From Cadophora sp. MPI-SDFR-AT-0126 (taxonomy: Eukaryota > Ascomycota > Leotiomycetes > Helotiales > Ploettnerulaceae), in assembly GCA_020747065.1 (NCBI GenBank), contig JAGMVK010000004.1, forward strand, positions 2,914,001-2,978,000: a DNA stretch of 64,000 nt, written 5' to 3'. The notes beneath the pieces are model-generated. The model did no database searches. It saw only the letters and a list, made by a program, of their open reading frames with translations, and had not been told where the DNA came from. The position numbers and the translations under genes are program-made. Of this stretch, positions 47,639 through 58,618 are shown one piece after another; position 1 is the stretch's first letter; each line of letters begins with the position of its first letter.

Positions 47639-48946
47639 TTGAGATAATTCGCTTTGTTTGGGGCATGGATATGGTAGGTGGCTGGGTTATGCTTGGGGCT
47701 GGAGGTGGCGTTTTCAAATACCCGAGGCAAAGACACAATCGCATGGTCATTGGCGGGCGTTTGCATTTTGGCTCAAGAGAGCATGCATGTGGAGGAGGGA
47801 AGGATTTCCTTGATGATGGACGGCGCACGACTTATTCTTTTGTATCAATAGATTACAAGCGATCAGTAGTTTCGAAGTAAATGCAGGACAGGACAGGACA
47901 GAAAGTGGAGGAAAAAGAGACCGACATCTTGTATGTACGTATCTATACCCGGATCAAACACAATATGTAGAAATAGAAAATTGAACGAAACACTCGAGGC
48001 TGTCCTTACTCAATGAACCATGTTCGAGAGATATGACAAGGACGTGAAGGAGAGGCGATGTCAACAAATTTCTCGCTTAATACTGGTTGCGGTGGAGAGT
48101 CAGGTCGACGTGAATATTTTTCGACACACGGGTAAATATACAACATTCACGAAAATTCACACAACGAACCACTGTTCAAGCTCCTCTTGTAAGTACTTGA
48201 TTCCACTCAATCCTGATCGAATGTTGTGCTGATGTTTAGATCAATTATTATCCATAGCTGCGCCGGCTGCACAGCGCGATTGAAATTGCATATGAATGAT
48301 GGAGGACCTGCACTATGATGCCAGCAAGTATCATGAAATTTGAATATCAAGTAGATCGATAAATGGGTCGTTTTGGCTGGAAGGTTCTTGAAAGTGTAGT
48401 GAAAATGTGAGATGCTAATATTACTCCTTTCAGATGGGGAGGGTGAAAGGAAATGAATTATTATTGTATGTTTGAGGAATGTTGGAAAGGTGGATGGCGA
48501 AAAGAAGAAGTGGGAGATTAGAGGTACGGGATATTCTCTAATTACACTTTGGAGATGCTGGATGTCAGAGATGAATGGAGCGCCATATTTGGTTAATTTT
48601 CGGGATTTTCAGTTTGTGAACAACAATCATCGTAATGGAGACGCTTCAAGCCCTCGCTTAGATATTCATCCGGTCGGAAACAGCTTCTTCGAAATCGGGC
48701 TCTCGACATAAGCATTTTCCATTTCCGTCTTTGGACCTGAGCTATCGCTGCTATAGCCTGAGCTGTGTGAGAGCCAATCCTGAGCCACGCTGAGAAAGAG
48801 AGCCAAGGAGGTGGGCCTCCTTTGGGCGTATGGTGGACAGGGTTGACCCGTTTGGACTCCTCGGCAACTTATAAGACTGTGGCTGGCTAGATTGGAAAGA
48901 GAAAGGCAGGGGTTCTTTCGTGAGTGGCGTAGAGTTCCGAGGAAGA
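47639..48946. other. Convergent intergenic region
   Basis: This is 3' flanking DNA between the SNT1-like gene and the leftward HET gene. A short GGACA tandem run lies at about 47884-47901. No gene is supportable. Confidence 0.5.
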
Positions 48947-51000
48947 CTAGACGATGGCAAATCGTTTGGCCTTGTCATTCCCGTGAAACCAGCTGAGCTT
49001 GAAAATATTGCCAGTCCCTATTCTCCTATACTCAGGAGGTTGGGCGTTCAAGTTGTGTTCAGCAAGGATGAGAATCAGCCTTCCATCCCTGGATGTACTC
49101 GCAACGGGGGCACATATGATTTCATGCCAATTACTCTTTGGGATGTCGTCATCATAGTCAAAGAGAACCCAACCAACTGGGTTATTGTTCGACAAAATAA
49201 GGTAAGTTCTCCACTCTGTGAATAAAAAGGACTTATCGCCGAGCCACGAAGGTATACGCTCTCGGGTACATTTTCCTTTTTTGAGAACTCCATGGACATG
49301 GAGTACATAATAAGGATCAAGGCCGTTTTGCGGACGATTAACAATATCTTGAATCTGCAGCTTGAGATGACCGATTTCGGACTCCATATGGTCGTGCTCG
49401 GCTTTCCATAGCAAACCCACATCCCCGATGGCAAATTCAAGTTCTCCGTCACCTGACGCCCAAGACCATGAAGGGGCCCTTGGAAACTCGGTCCGTTTAT
49501 ATGCAGTGTTCTTTGCGGGATACCAAATGAGGCTGGACTCCATATCCTGAGCTTCGTTTCGCCAATGTCCGTGATGAAATTTCAGCCTGCCATCATGCTG
49601 CATGACCCTGTTGGCAATTCCAGTGATTGCAGGCAACTTATCTGACTTCTGTGTTAGGTCGCAAGTTGAATAAAACTTGACATACAAACACCATAGGGCA
49701 TAGAATCGAGCAAGGTTGCCGACAGGATTATCGGAAAGTGCCAAGGACAATGTTATTGGCCATTCATTGCCGTCTCTTGTTGAGCAATCTTCGGCCACGA
49801 AATGATGGGAACATTCCCAGTATACCTGACCCTGAGCACAATGTATCCTTCTTCGAGCTAATCTGTACTCTTGAAACACCCAGCCACGGCTATTGAGGGG
49901 CGATTCCATCACCTCCTTGTATCGGTTTGGATCTCGTGAGGCAATGTAAAAGTAGTCGTCGGTACCAGACAATGGATCCGCGGGCATCCTGACGACGTCG
50001 ATGGGACGGCGCGGTACAAAGCATCCCTCGTTACCATTCCTCGCAGCAGTCGCAGCTATCACGCAAAATGCTCGCTCATAGATACTACCCATCGTACCAG
50101 ATTCCCGTCTCCAATCCGCTTGTCCAGGCTCATCCTGGATGATACAAAGAGAGTCAATCCATAGATATCGAATGCCCAGTTTCCTGGTAATTTTGATTGC
50201 ATCCTGAAAGGTCTTTGACAGTGTCTCAACCTCGATCCCAATGAGATGAGAGGCGAGAGTGTGCGGAGTTGTCTTCACAGGGATGTAACCCCCCCAGCAA
50301 TGGCTTAGGGCGACATACTCGGCTTGGTAGCCGTTAGAGACGAAGAGTTTTACGGAATCTACACTACTAGATTCCAGTGACGCAACATCCAGAACTCTGG
50401 TAGGAAGACAGGGTTGGGATATGACTTCGCCAGATATTCCGAGTTTGCATTTGGGATGATTCGCCTGACAGTCATTCGCCCAATCCACGATAGTTGCAAG
50501 AGTTTCTTCTGACCCAGGATACTCGATTTGACGACCCGATATACGTTGCGCAGCCGCGGTCCCTGCAGGTGGTTGAAATCAGCAAAGCTTGATACCACGA
50601 CCCTTGCGAACATACCTCTGTCGGCGAAAATCCGAACCTCAAAGTTTGGCAAGCTCCTACCGTGCACGTACATAGAAATTTCGCTTGGGTTGTTTGATTT
50701 CTTCCACATGTTGACTGAAAGCCGTTTCGTTGCTTCTGTTTCCGCATTATCGTGGTTGATAACTGCAGATTTCGCCATCAACTTGCAAAGTGGACACCCA
50801 GAAGTAGGGTCGAAGGTGCAAACGAGCTTATTCTCCGTATCTTTTGAACTGCTCCCTTCCTCGGTCTCACATATTTTGCTCAGGGTTATGCGGCTGCACT
50901 GCTCACACAACCTTTCTTCAATAGCTGACATGATTGCCAGATACCCAACAAACAAAAGCGGGAAAATGGCGGCAGCGGGACTGAACCCAAGGAATGCCAT
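48947..51000 (-). CDS. Heterokaryon-incompatibility (HET) domain protein
   Basis: Exons 50616-51000 and 48947-50562 are joined across a 53-bp intron (GTATGT, CTGAT branch, GCAG; phase 1), giving 666 residues. Splicing restores the typical lead-in ISGRQIEYPGSEETLATIV before the HET domain. The domain itself (about residues 215-370) shows YVALSHCWGG, IRYLWIDSLCIIQD and the later SRGWVFQE block. The N-terminal segment has Cys pairs (LCEQCSRI, CPLCKL), common in this class. The ATG at 51000 adds a hydrophobic stretch; ATG 50931 (MSAIEERL) is an alternative and perhaps better start. HET proteins can trigger cell death on non-self recognition. Whether this one does is unknown. Confidence 0.9.
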
Positions 51001-52425
51001 AGTGTGTATCACCTTCTGGTGTGTTCTTACTCGTCACGTTATGATAGATGTAGTGGAAAAGCGGAGGAACGATCTTCATGTCGTGAGGTTGAGGTTGAGG
51101 TTGTCTGAGAGCTACGGAATGCGGGGTTCGTAAACAGAGCCGCTGATTCACGAGTTCTAACCATACTGATAACTAGCTTGAAATGTGACTTTTCCCCGGC
51201 CCCAACTTTTCTTTACACCACCTCGGGTCTAATCGTACAAATACCCTGCCGTATAACTTCACAGCTGCGCCTCTAGTTCTACTCATAGTAAACGTTAAAA
51301 TGATTATCAATGCTTGAATTTAATACCATTAAGCGCCTTTAAGGGATAACCTCAGTTTCCTACATCTCAATACGACCACCGCAACACCTTGAAGATAAAC
51401 ATAATACCCCTCGGCACTGGCATGTGTCGTCGAATTTTCCGAGTCCTATCTTCCAGGTGTGTATACGCGGATATGGATATCTGATATAACGACGAAAGAC
51501 AAAGTCTTCTTGGAGCAATAGGAGAGAAAGAGGGAAGAGGAGAGAAAGAGTGGAGAGGAGAGAAAGAGTGGAGAGGAGAGGAGAAAAAAGTGAAGGAATA
51601 TAAGTAAGGAGATATATAAGAAGATAGGTAAGACCGTATGAAGATATAGAAGACGATAAGTGAGAGGATGGGCGAGAAAAGAAAATTAAAGCCAATGGGG
51701 AACCGGTCGTTTGTCGAGTACGTAGGATTAGGCAAACGCAGGGGAAGGTATAAAATGACGCGAAGTAAGACGCTGGAAAAAGTTCTATATATAGACGCAG
51801 CAAACCAGGAAAGCTGTCTGGGGAATGAGCGTATAACAGGAACAGGTTCAGGACCCTTGGATGACGAAGGAAGTCTTTTCGGGCTCCTCTTTCAGAGTTG
51901 ACGATTCTGATGAGATGAGCGAGCAGACCCCAGCAGACTTGAGCCGAAGCCGAGCTATGCCTGACTCGCCCTGAGTTCATATTCCGGTCAAGAAACACAT
52001 TAGCCTAGAATAAATTATTGAACACGACATATATGTAAAGTACAATTAATATCAACACTCCTCTTTTGGCTTATCGCTATCAGAGACGTTTATCACACCA
52101 CTTTTATAGCTTCCATTCACGATCAAGTCGAAGATTCCTCTCAGCCTTTCTTCTCCAACTGAGAGCTTTGAGTCAACACGACTCGAAAGTGAATGGACGA
52201 TTCAACAACAGACAAGTGAACGCAGTCAATTCATTTTAGTTGAGACCTTCAAATGGCTGGCTACTAAAGTCCACCTACTTCTTCCTCGTCTACATAACCT
52301 CCATTCTCGATATCCAGCTCGTTCTTCCTCCCTCCTCTCAACAATACGAACTTGCCTCCTCCACAAGAGTTTTAGTCATCAAGTATCTCTCATCTCACAA
52401 ACCTGTTCAAGTAATAGTCTTCATC
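51001..52425. other. Divergent intergenic region with a purine-rich repeat
   Basis: This is upstream DNA of the HET gene and the four-module secreted protein gene. Open frames across 51360-51998 are by-products of the purine/pyrimidine repeat. No gene is seen. Confidence 0.55.
51520..51590. repeat. Purine-rich minisatellite (GAGAAAGAGTGGAGAGGA-like units)
   Basis: About three to four imperfect units of 18 bp, all purine except for single T positions, on the + strand. Confidence 0.7.
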
Positions 52426-54958
52426 ATGAAGGCCTTCTTGAAACCCTCGATACTGCTTGCAACTGTATCAGGCTTGGTTCTCACCTCTGCTCTCAGCTCC
52501 CGTCTCGAGCAACGCCAAGGTCAAGTCATCGATACTGCACCCACAGTTGCTGACTGCGCCAGTACGTATTCTACTTCATGATTCAACTTTAAACTATTTC
52601 GGCTCTATTGCTCTAGAAATTAATCATAGCTGATACCTCCTCTTCACAGATGGTCCCGACTGTAAGCTCGCCGCCGCCTGGTGGAATGACTGTCAAGGTG
52701 CCCACGTCGTCGGCATGCCCTTCGACCCATCCTCCAACGTCCGATCCTGTCTCTGTCCTCCAGGTCGCGTCAACCCATCTCACATCGACTGGTACTCCAA
52801 GCTCCGAAACTGCATCATCTGTGCCGAGATGGCTGCCGGAACTCAACACCACGGCCCTCCCATGTACATGGAGATCGAGAACATTGCTGGCTCTCCCAGC
52901 TCCTCGGCCGGATACTGCCATGGCACTTTGAGTACTAAACAGTTTGTTGAGCAGACGAAAGAGCTCGTCAAGAAGAAGGATTTCCCGCTTGCTCTACCTG
53001 AGGCTGTCTTGCGCCCAGCTGATGGAGAGATTGCGCGCGCTGTGACTCCGATGTAAGAAATCCGGATTATGACATTTATTTCATCTCTAACAGAGGCAGC
53101 AGTACACTTGCAGTTCCAATGCCTGCGACCACTCTTTTCTCAATCCCAACTGCCCCAGCTCATTCTGGTTTCACGGAAACGGCTCCTACGGCAATTCCTA
53201 ACAGTTTATTCACAACTTTCCCAGCTGTTCCCATGAGCTCGGTCCTCGCAAGCATATCAGCAGCTTCGTCTTCGACTCCCACGGCGATACCTAACAGCCT
53301 GTTCTCAACATTTGACGCCGTTCCAATGAGCTCATTCCTCGCGAGTTTGTCATCCTCATTTCCAACTGCAGTTGCCAACGGTGAAGTCTCCACATTTCAA
53401 GCAACACCCATGAGTTCTGTTCTCTCCAGCATCTCATCTGCCATGACGACAACCTCGTTACCGGTCCGATCGTCCAAGACATCTGCTAGACAGGTTACCT
53501 CACCTTCTATAACTGCAAGCACTCCGATACTCAAGTGTAACCATGACAATTGTTTACGCGCAGCTATCCGTTCGGAGCAAGTTGTGATGGACTTCTGCGC
53601 AACTTATACGAAGGATCCCAAGACTGCGGGCACTGGATTTCCAAGCTGTCTTTTAAATTGCGATAACTCGCCCGTCAGAATCTCGTCTGCTTGTAGTTGC
53701 CTTGCTAGCCATACTTCATCGATTTCAAACGCTTTGCCTACCTCTACTAGCAAGGCTAGCTCCCTCCCAACAAGCTTCGCTACTATGTCCTCATCGAGCT
53801 CGCATACATCTACTAGCAAAGTCGGCTCCCTCCCAACTGATTCCACTACTACACCATCGTCGAGTTCGCCGACTGTTTACCCAACAGCGAACCCTACGAA
53901 GTGGATTAGTCTTCCCGCTTCTGAGGAAGTCAAGTCTTGTGCAGGTATGCGATTTCTTTCTTGATATCAAGAATATACTAAGATAACATAGCATCAATGT
54001 CCTGTGTTAATGCCAATACTTACCACGACACTTGCTTAGAGGAGAACGATAAGGAGGCATGGAAATGCCTCTGCGAGCAGTGGCCCATCGCGTGAGTTTT
54101 ACACCCGTGTATCACATAAGTCGTTTGCAGCTAACAGCATCTAGATGGAAGACCAATCTAGGCCAATGCACCCAGTGTCTTGAGAATGCCTTACCTAGAT
54201 TTGCCGGCAACGGACCCCTCACTACCATCGCCGAGCGAGCCCGCGATCAATTCTGTTCTTACACTGGCTCCAAGTCTGGAGCTAAAGCTGCACTCGTTAC
54301 AGCTGGTGCATTCCTTACGGAAAAATATCAGTCTTCGTTGGCGTTGTTCAACATGACCTTGATTGATGCTCCTTACCGTCCATCACAAACCAGCCCAGCT
54401 TCCGCACCGCCTGGAAACTGGGCATCGCTCCCAGCTTCGCCCGAAGTAGTTGCTTGTAGTGGTAACTTACATCCCTTCGGCTCTCAGCAGTGACCTGTGA
54501 CCCGTTCAGCTAACTAGCATATTCAGGTTCGCCAGAATGCATGAGAGCAGCTCAAATCTTCAACACATGTGCAGCAGAGGAGAAGAAGGCAGGAGGCAAC
54601 GTCAAGTTCTGCTTCTGCAACACCAATATCAACGAGTAAGTTTCACATTCCTATCTATCCCTTCCGTCTCCGTAAACCAAGCACTAATCTCCTCAACAGA
54701 TGGAAATCATCCCTCTCAGCCTGCGCCGGTTGCATCGCCAAGAACCTCCCCAACTCCCCTCCCTCAAACGCACCACTCAGCAAGGACAAGATGGTCGAAA
54801 GCGTCGAGCAAGCTGCCTCTATCTATTGTGAGCCTGCTAGTCAAGGCAGCGTCGAGAGATTGCATAAGGCTGGCCTGGTTATCACGACGTATCTGCAGAG
54901 CCCTGTCAAGTTCTTTGATATGTCTCTCGTCACGGAGCCTATTCTGGTCCCTTCATAG
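52426..54958 (+). CDS. Secreted multi-module Cys-rich protein (three full 8-Cys modules plus one partial)
   Basis: Seven exons: 52426-52561, 52650-53052, 53094-53944, 53992-54091, 54145-54461, 54527-54635 and 54700-54958. Together they give an exact 724-codon frame. A signal peptide (MKAFLKPSILLATVSGLVL...) and SRLEQRQ lead in. Module A (exon 2), module C (exons 4-5) and module D (exons 6-7) share C-x5-C-x9-C-x(10-18)-C-x-C-x(6-11)-W-x6-C-x2-C-x(25-31)-C. Exon 3 holds three roughly 30-residue Ser/Thr-rich repeats (PTAIPNSLFxTFxAVPMSS), a shorter Cys segment B (CNHDNCLRAAI...) and two STSKxxSLPT repeats. Phase-1 introns precede modules A, C and D at the same codon; phase-2 introns precede the Trp in C and D. 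No family is recognised; the topology is CFEM-like. It is probably an extracellular or wall protein. Confidence 0.82.
53184..53455 (+). repeat. Three tandem roughly 90-bp Ser/Thr-rich coding repeats
   Basis: Units centred on PTAIPNSLF(T/S)TF(P/D)AVPMSS; the third unit is more diverged (PTAVANGEVSTFQATPMSS). They lie between modules A and B of the secreted protein. Confidence 0.8.
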
Positions 54959-57270
54959 TCTCTGGAACAATCGGCATTGGCGGCCTAATGTTCTGGATCG
55001 TTTTCGGAACTCAGCGATACCATAAACTGTCTGGATTCTGGAAGATCTTTGAGCATTTTTCCTCTGCAATCGTTGATGTGGTGCCCTGGCGCTGAGTTTA
55101 TGCAAGTCTTGTGCGGAGAGCATTGAATGAAGACGCTGCATTGGTTGGCTGACTGCTTGGGAAATCGGTGTCTTAGGCGTTGCGAATGAGTTTAGTGGCT
55201 GGGCGAGACTCTCTGCACAAAGATCATCACAGTGCTTTTTATCATGAAAATCTACCAGTACTCAAGGATCCCAATTCTGGAATGGTGAAGTGATGTCATG
55301 AAAATTTCACCACTCGTGGTATATTTCAACAAGAAATCTGGAACGTCCTATACGATGTTCTCAACCTCTAAGTCAAACGAAATACAGGAACAAGGCTCGA
55401 TACCTCCTGTATGTATAAGTCTTTCCTGTCACAATTCATGAGTACGTGCATCGAAATCGCCGTGTTTCCTCTCGCCTATTTAATTTACCTTGCTTCGCAA
55501 GAACAAACTTTCAAGTATTGACAGAACGAAAAGTCTGCAGTCCGTTGCACCCATGCAGCGACTCTTAAAAAGTTCAAAGCAAAGTTCTCGACCCTCAGCT
55601 CCGATGCGTAGTCAGCCTAGCTCCTTTAGACCATGTCAAAGTGAATTCTGAGTTCCGTCTAGTCACTAATGTCTAGCTCCATTCCCTGGACTGCACGCGG
55701 TGCAAGAACTTTTCTTTGTTGCATATCGCTGGTAGCTTGGCACACATAACGAGTCTTGGGAGCGGTTAGGCTTCATTAGGTTGAAAGTAGATCTGCTCCG
55801 TTATTTAGCTAAATCGTCCAGCTCTGCTGACGATGATGAACTTTCTCTTGTAACGAGGTATCGCGTATTTGCACCTTTTTCGAGGGAATGTGCATAAAAA
55901 GTAATTCGCGTGTGCTACTGATGAGCTTTTGCCAAATCGTACGTTTGTTAATAATTCCGAATGTTCTGGATACTCTTGTTGTCGTTCTTTCTGCTTCCAA
56001 TGACCGTTGGCCACCAGCACCCATGCGCACTTCAACATTTCAAAACGCACATTTCTTTTAAAAACACAAAGTTAAAAATAAATTTCAGCATCAACAGAAG
56101 AGTCCTCCGTTCTCATCAAACCGAAGAATACAGCATCTTAGAACCTAGGCGGGTGAAGAAGGGATTGTGCTTAAGCGAGCAGGATAAACATCTCCCCGCC
56201 CCTATATTGCTTATCTGTACCGATATAGTAACATGCAACGAGGGTTACAGTGAAGGATTCTCCGCATTTCGGATGCGTGTCGTGCATGTCACGCATGGAA
56301 GCAGAAGTAAAAGGTTGCGCTTGTGAACGAGGAGAGAAATTTGATTTGCTTGATTTGCTAGATAAAGGCTTGAGTAATGGGCGCCAAGTCGGGTATTACA
56401 CCTGATCCTGTCGACGGTTTTCAATGTCGGAACAAACCCAGATCCATTGGAGGAAGTGAAATCTTGGTCAGAGAAATTCAGGAAGCATCGACTCTACACT
56501 TCAATTGAAGTGGGAGATAATGTAGATCTGTATCCGTTCTTGAATACCCACGCTCTTCCAACTCGGACACCGTACAGCACAATATCCCAGCTTTCATGAA
56601 TTATTCTTCCGATCTGCTTCATTTTCTTACTTACCTCTACTCCAGTAGATACTTCCTTCATCAAGTGCGTTTTCTGCAATAGTCACTAATTGGCGGATTA
56701 TTCCTTCCTCACGTTTCCTGCAATCCGTCGGGTTTCTTCTGGTATCGAACCGTTTCACGAATTAGTCACCAGGTGAAATGCCAGGATAAGTCCTTTACCG
56801 TACTCGTGCTATGGTCACCTTTGTTGACATGAAGATCCAGCAAACCTGACTCGTGCATGTAACCTGGATAAGTTTGACTTAAGGCTTGTGAGTTCGTTGC
56901 GGGGTAAAAGTGAACACAGAGATGGAATGTTTCCAAAATTGGAAATCTTACGGCAAACTTGAGCATTGTTCACTACAGCTCCAACATGGAGAATGTTCTG
57001 ATTGATGCAGGGTGTGTCGACTTTGTCTGTTGCACAGAGATGGATCAGCGCATTACAATACCTGTTTACAATACGTGTGGCGAAGGATTTGCCCTCTGTT
57101 GATCTTGGCTTACAGGCATGTACACAAAAGTCTAAAGACTTCTCAACATGCTTTCTTACACTTGGCTTGTAGGATTCTGTAGCACTACAAGGATCGACCT
57201 GATCAGACGGTTCAACTCTGAAGCCGAGATGTCACCCTCAAAATCGAAGCAGAGAAAACGGGGAAGCTCA
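54959..57270. other. Intergenic region, no supportable gene
   Basis: About 2.3 kb of AT-rich DNA. A frame at 55961-56326 (+) begins with a signal-like hydrophobic stretch (MFWILLLSFFLLPMTVG), but the rest has no coding character. Nothing else stands out. Confidence 0.5.
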
Positions 57271-57275
57271 TATAA
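57271..57275 (+). promoter_or_regulatory. TATA box of the small secreted Cys-rich gene
   Basis: TATAA (in CATATAACC) lies 93 bp upstream of the ATG at 57364, with a CT-rich leader between. Confidence 0.5.
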
Positions 57276-57363
57276 CCGCCTCTCAGTCCTACAATTACAA
57301 ACTCCCATCCTCATCTTAACACCCCTCCTAAATACCCACAGTCCCCTCACAAACGAAATCACA

Positions 57364-57766
57364 ATGCAATTCCTCCTCATTCTCACCCTCCTCCTCGCCG
57401 CCCGCGTCCACGGCGCCGTCAACGGACCTTGCTCCAACGGCGGCAGCGCCGATGGAATTTGCATCACCCGCAGCAAATGCGCCAACTACGGCGGAACCAG
57501 CAATCCCGGCTCCCCAGGAGCGTACACTTGCCCAGGTACACCAGATGATGTCGAATGCTGCAGTGTCTTCACCCGATGCCCGGGTCTCGGCACGGACACG
57601 CTCTGCACGTGGAACAATCGGTGCTCGGGGAATCCGTGGCATGGGGTTATTCTGTCTAGTAAGTTGGAAATGAAATGGTAGGTTGGTTCTGGTGCTGATG
57701 CTGAGGTTTGCAGATCCAATTTGCCCTGGAGGGAATAATTTTGTTTGCTGTGATATCAATGGCTAG
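57364..57766 (+). CDS. Small secreted Cys-rich protein (WAP-like, candidate effector or antimicrobial)
   Basis: Exons 57364-57658 and 57714-57766 (intron 55 bp, GTAAGT to GCAG, phase 1) give 115 residues. It starts with a signal peptide (MQFLLILTLLLAARVHGAVN). Mature Cys are arranged in two similar halves: an ICITRSKC / YTCPG / VECC block, and an LCTWNNRC / ICPGG / FVCC block. The repeated CPG...CC signature resembles the N-terminal Cys-rich module found before lysozyme or peptidase domains in some secreted fungal proteins. Here it stands alone. Twelve Cys in about 97 mature residues imply heavy disulfide bonding. The function is unknown. Confidence 0.8.
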
Positions 57767-58618
57767 TCAGCCTAAGTCGTTGGTGGTGCGCCAGCAGCGC
57801 TACAAGCTTTTCACTGTGTATTGGTATTATTGAAAGGAGATCGATTTTGGAGCAGGATCTCATGCGGAATGACATGTTTGGACACTCGTTTGACTCGAGT
57901 GGACAGTCTGAGCTTCTGAGCTCAAATTTTCTTTTTCTCAGGGCAAGCTTGTTGAAGAATACATCACGGATAAACACGAAACGCAATCACATTATGCATC
58001 TATATAGGCTCCAAAACCCGTCATTCTCGGTTCTTTGCTATGCATTTTTGAAGCCAAAACGTGTTGTAAGGGAAGAACCATCATAATAGCAGGCTCCTCC
58101 TACCAGTCTTCAGAGAGGTATCCGGTACGGTCAGACAAATATTGCTTCTTGTGCTGTGTAAATATCCACAACCTCCTTATATCCCAGCCACGTCTCAAGA
58201 AAAGGCCGCGCGAACTAGGAGAATGTATACCTTGGTAAAGAGCGGCAACTGACCGGCGGCCAACCAAACACTGTAAGCGAGAGCGGGCTTGCTAACCGCC
58301 ACATCAACTGGTATGACAGACCAAAATGATATCAATTAACGTCTACCTCTACATGCCGAGACGCACCCTATAACGAGACAAAACGTACGTACTTCGAATT
58401 TAAGCGCCTGTGAACAAGACTAGGTAGAGGGAGACCCAGTTCTGCGTGATATCCACAAGTTCGTTCTTACTCGTTCAATGTCTCACTCATTTCACTAATT
58501 TTATTCTTGCCACAACTCCGTTCTGGTCCAGCTGGTTGAGATGGTGATTCTCGGTCGCACTGAAAAATGATTTGAGACTTGAGATAGGGATTCATCGGCT
58601 TATCTTCCTACTATCTGG
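57767..58618. other. Convergent intergenic gap
   Basis: This is 3' flanking DNA of the small secreted gene and of the leftward tail-anchored protein gene. No gene is seen. Confidence 0.5.

Noticed and set aside
51360..51998. 212-codon - strand frame rich in Ser, Leu and Tyr
   Set aside because: It arises from the purine-rich minisatellite and flanks; no conserved features.
55961..56326. Small secreted-protein-like ORF (MFWILLLSFFLLPMTVG...)
   Set aside because: Only the first 17 residues look like a signal peptide. The rest lacks Cys pattern, domain or coding bias, and no promoter or splice evidence supports it.
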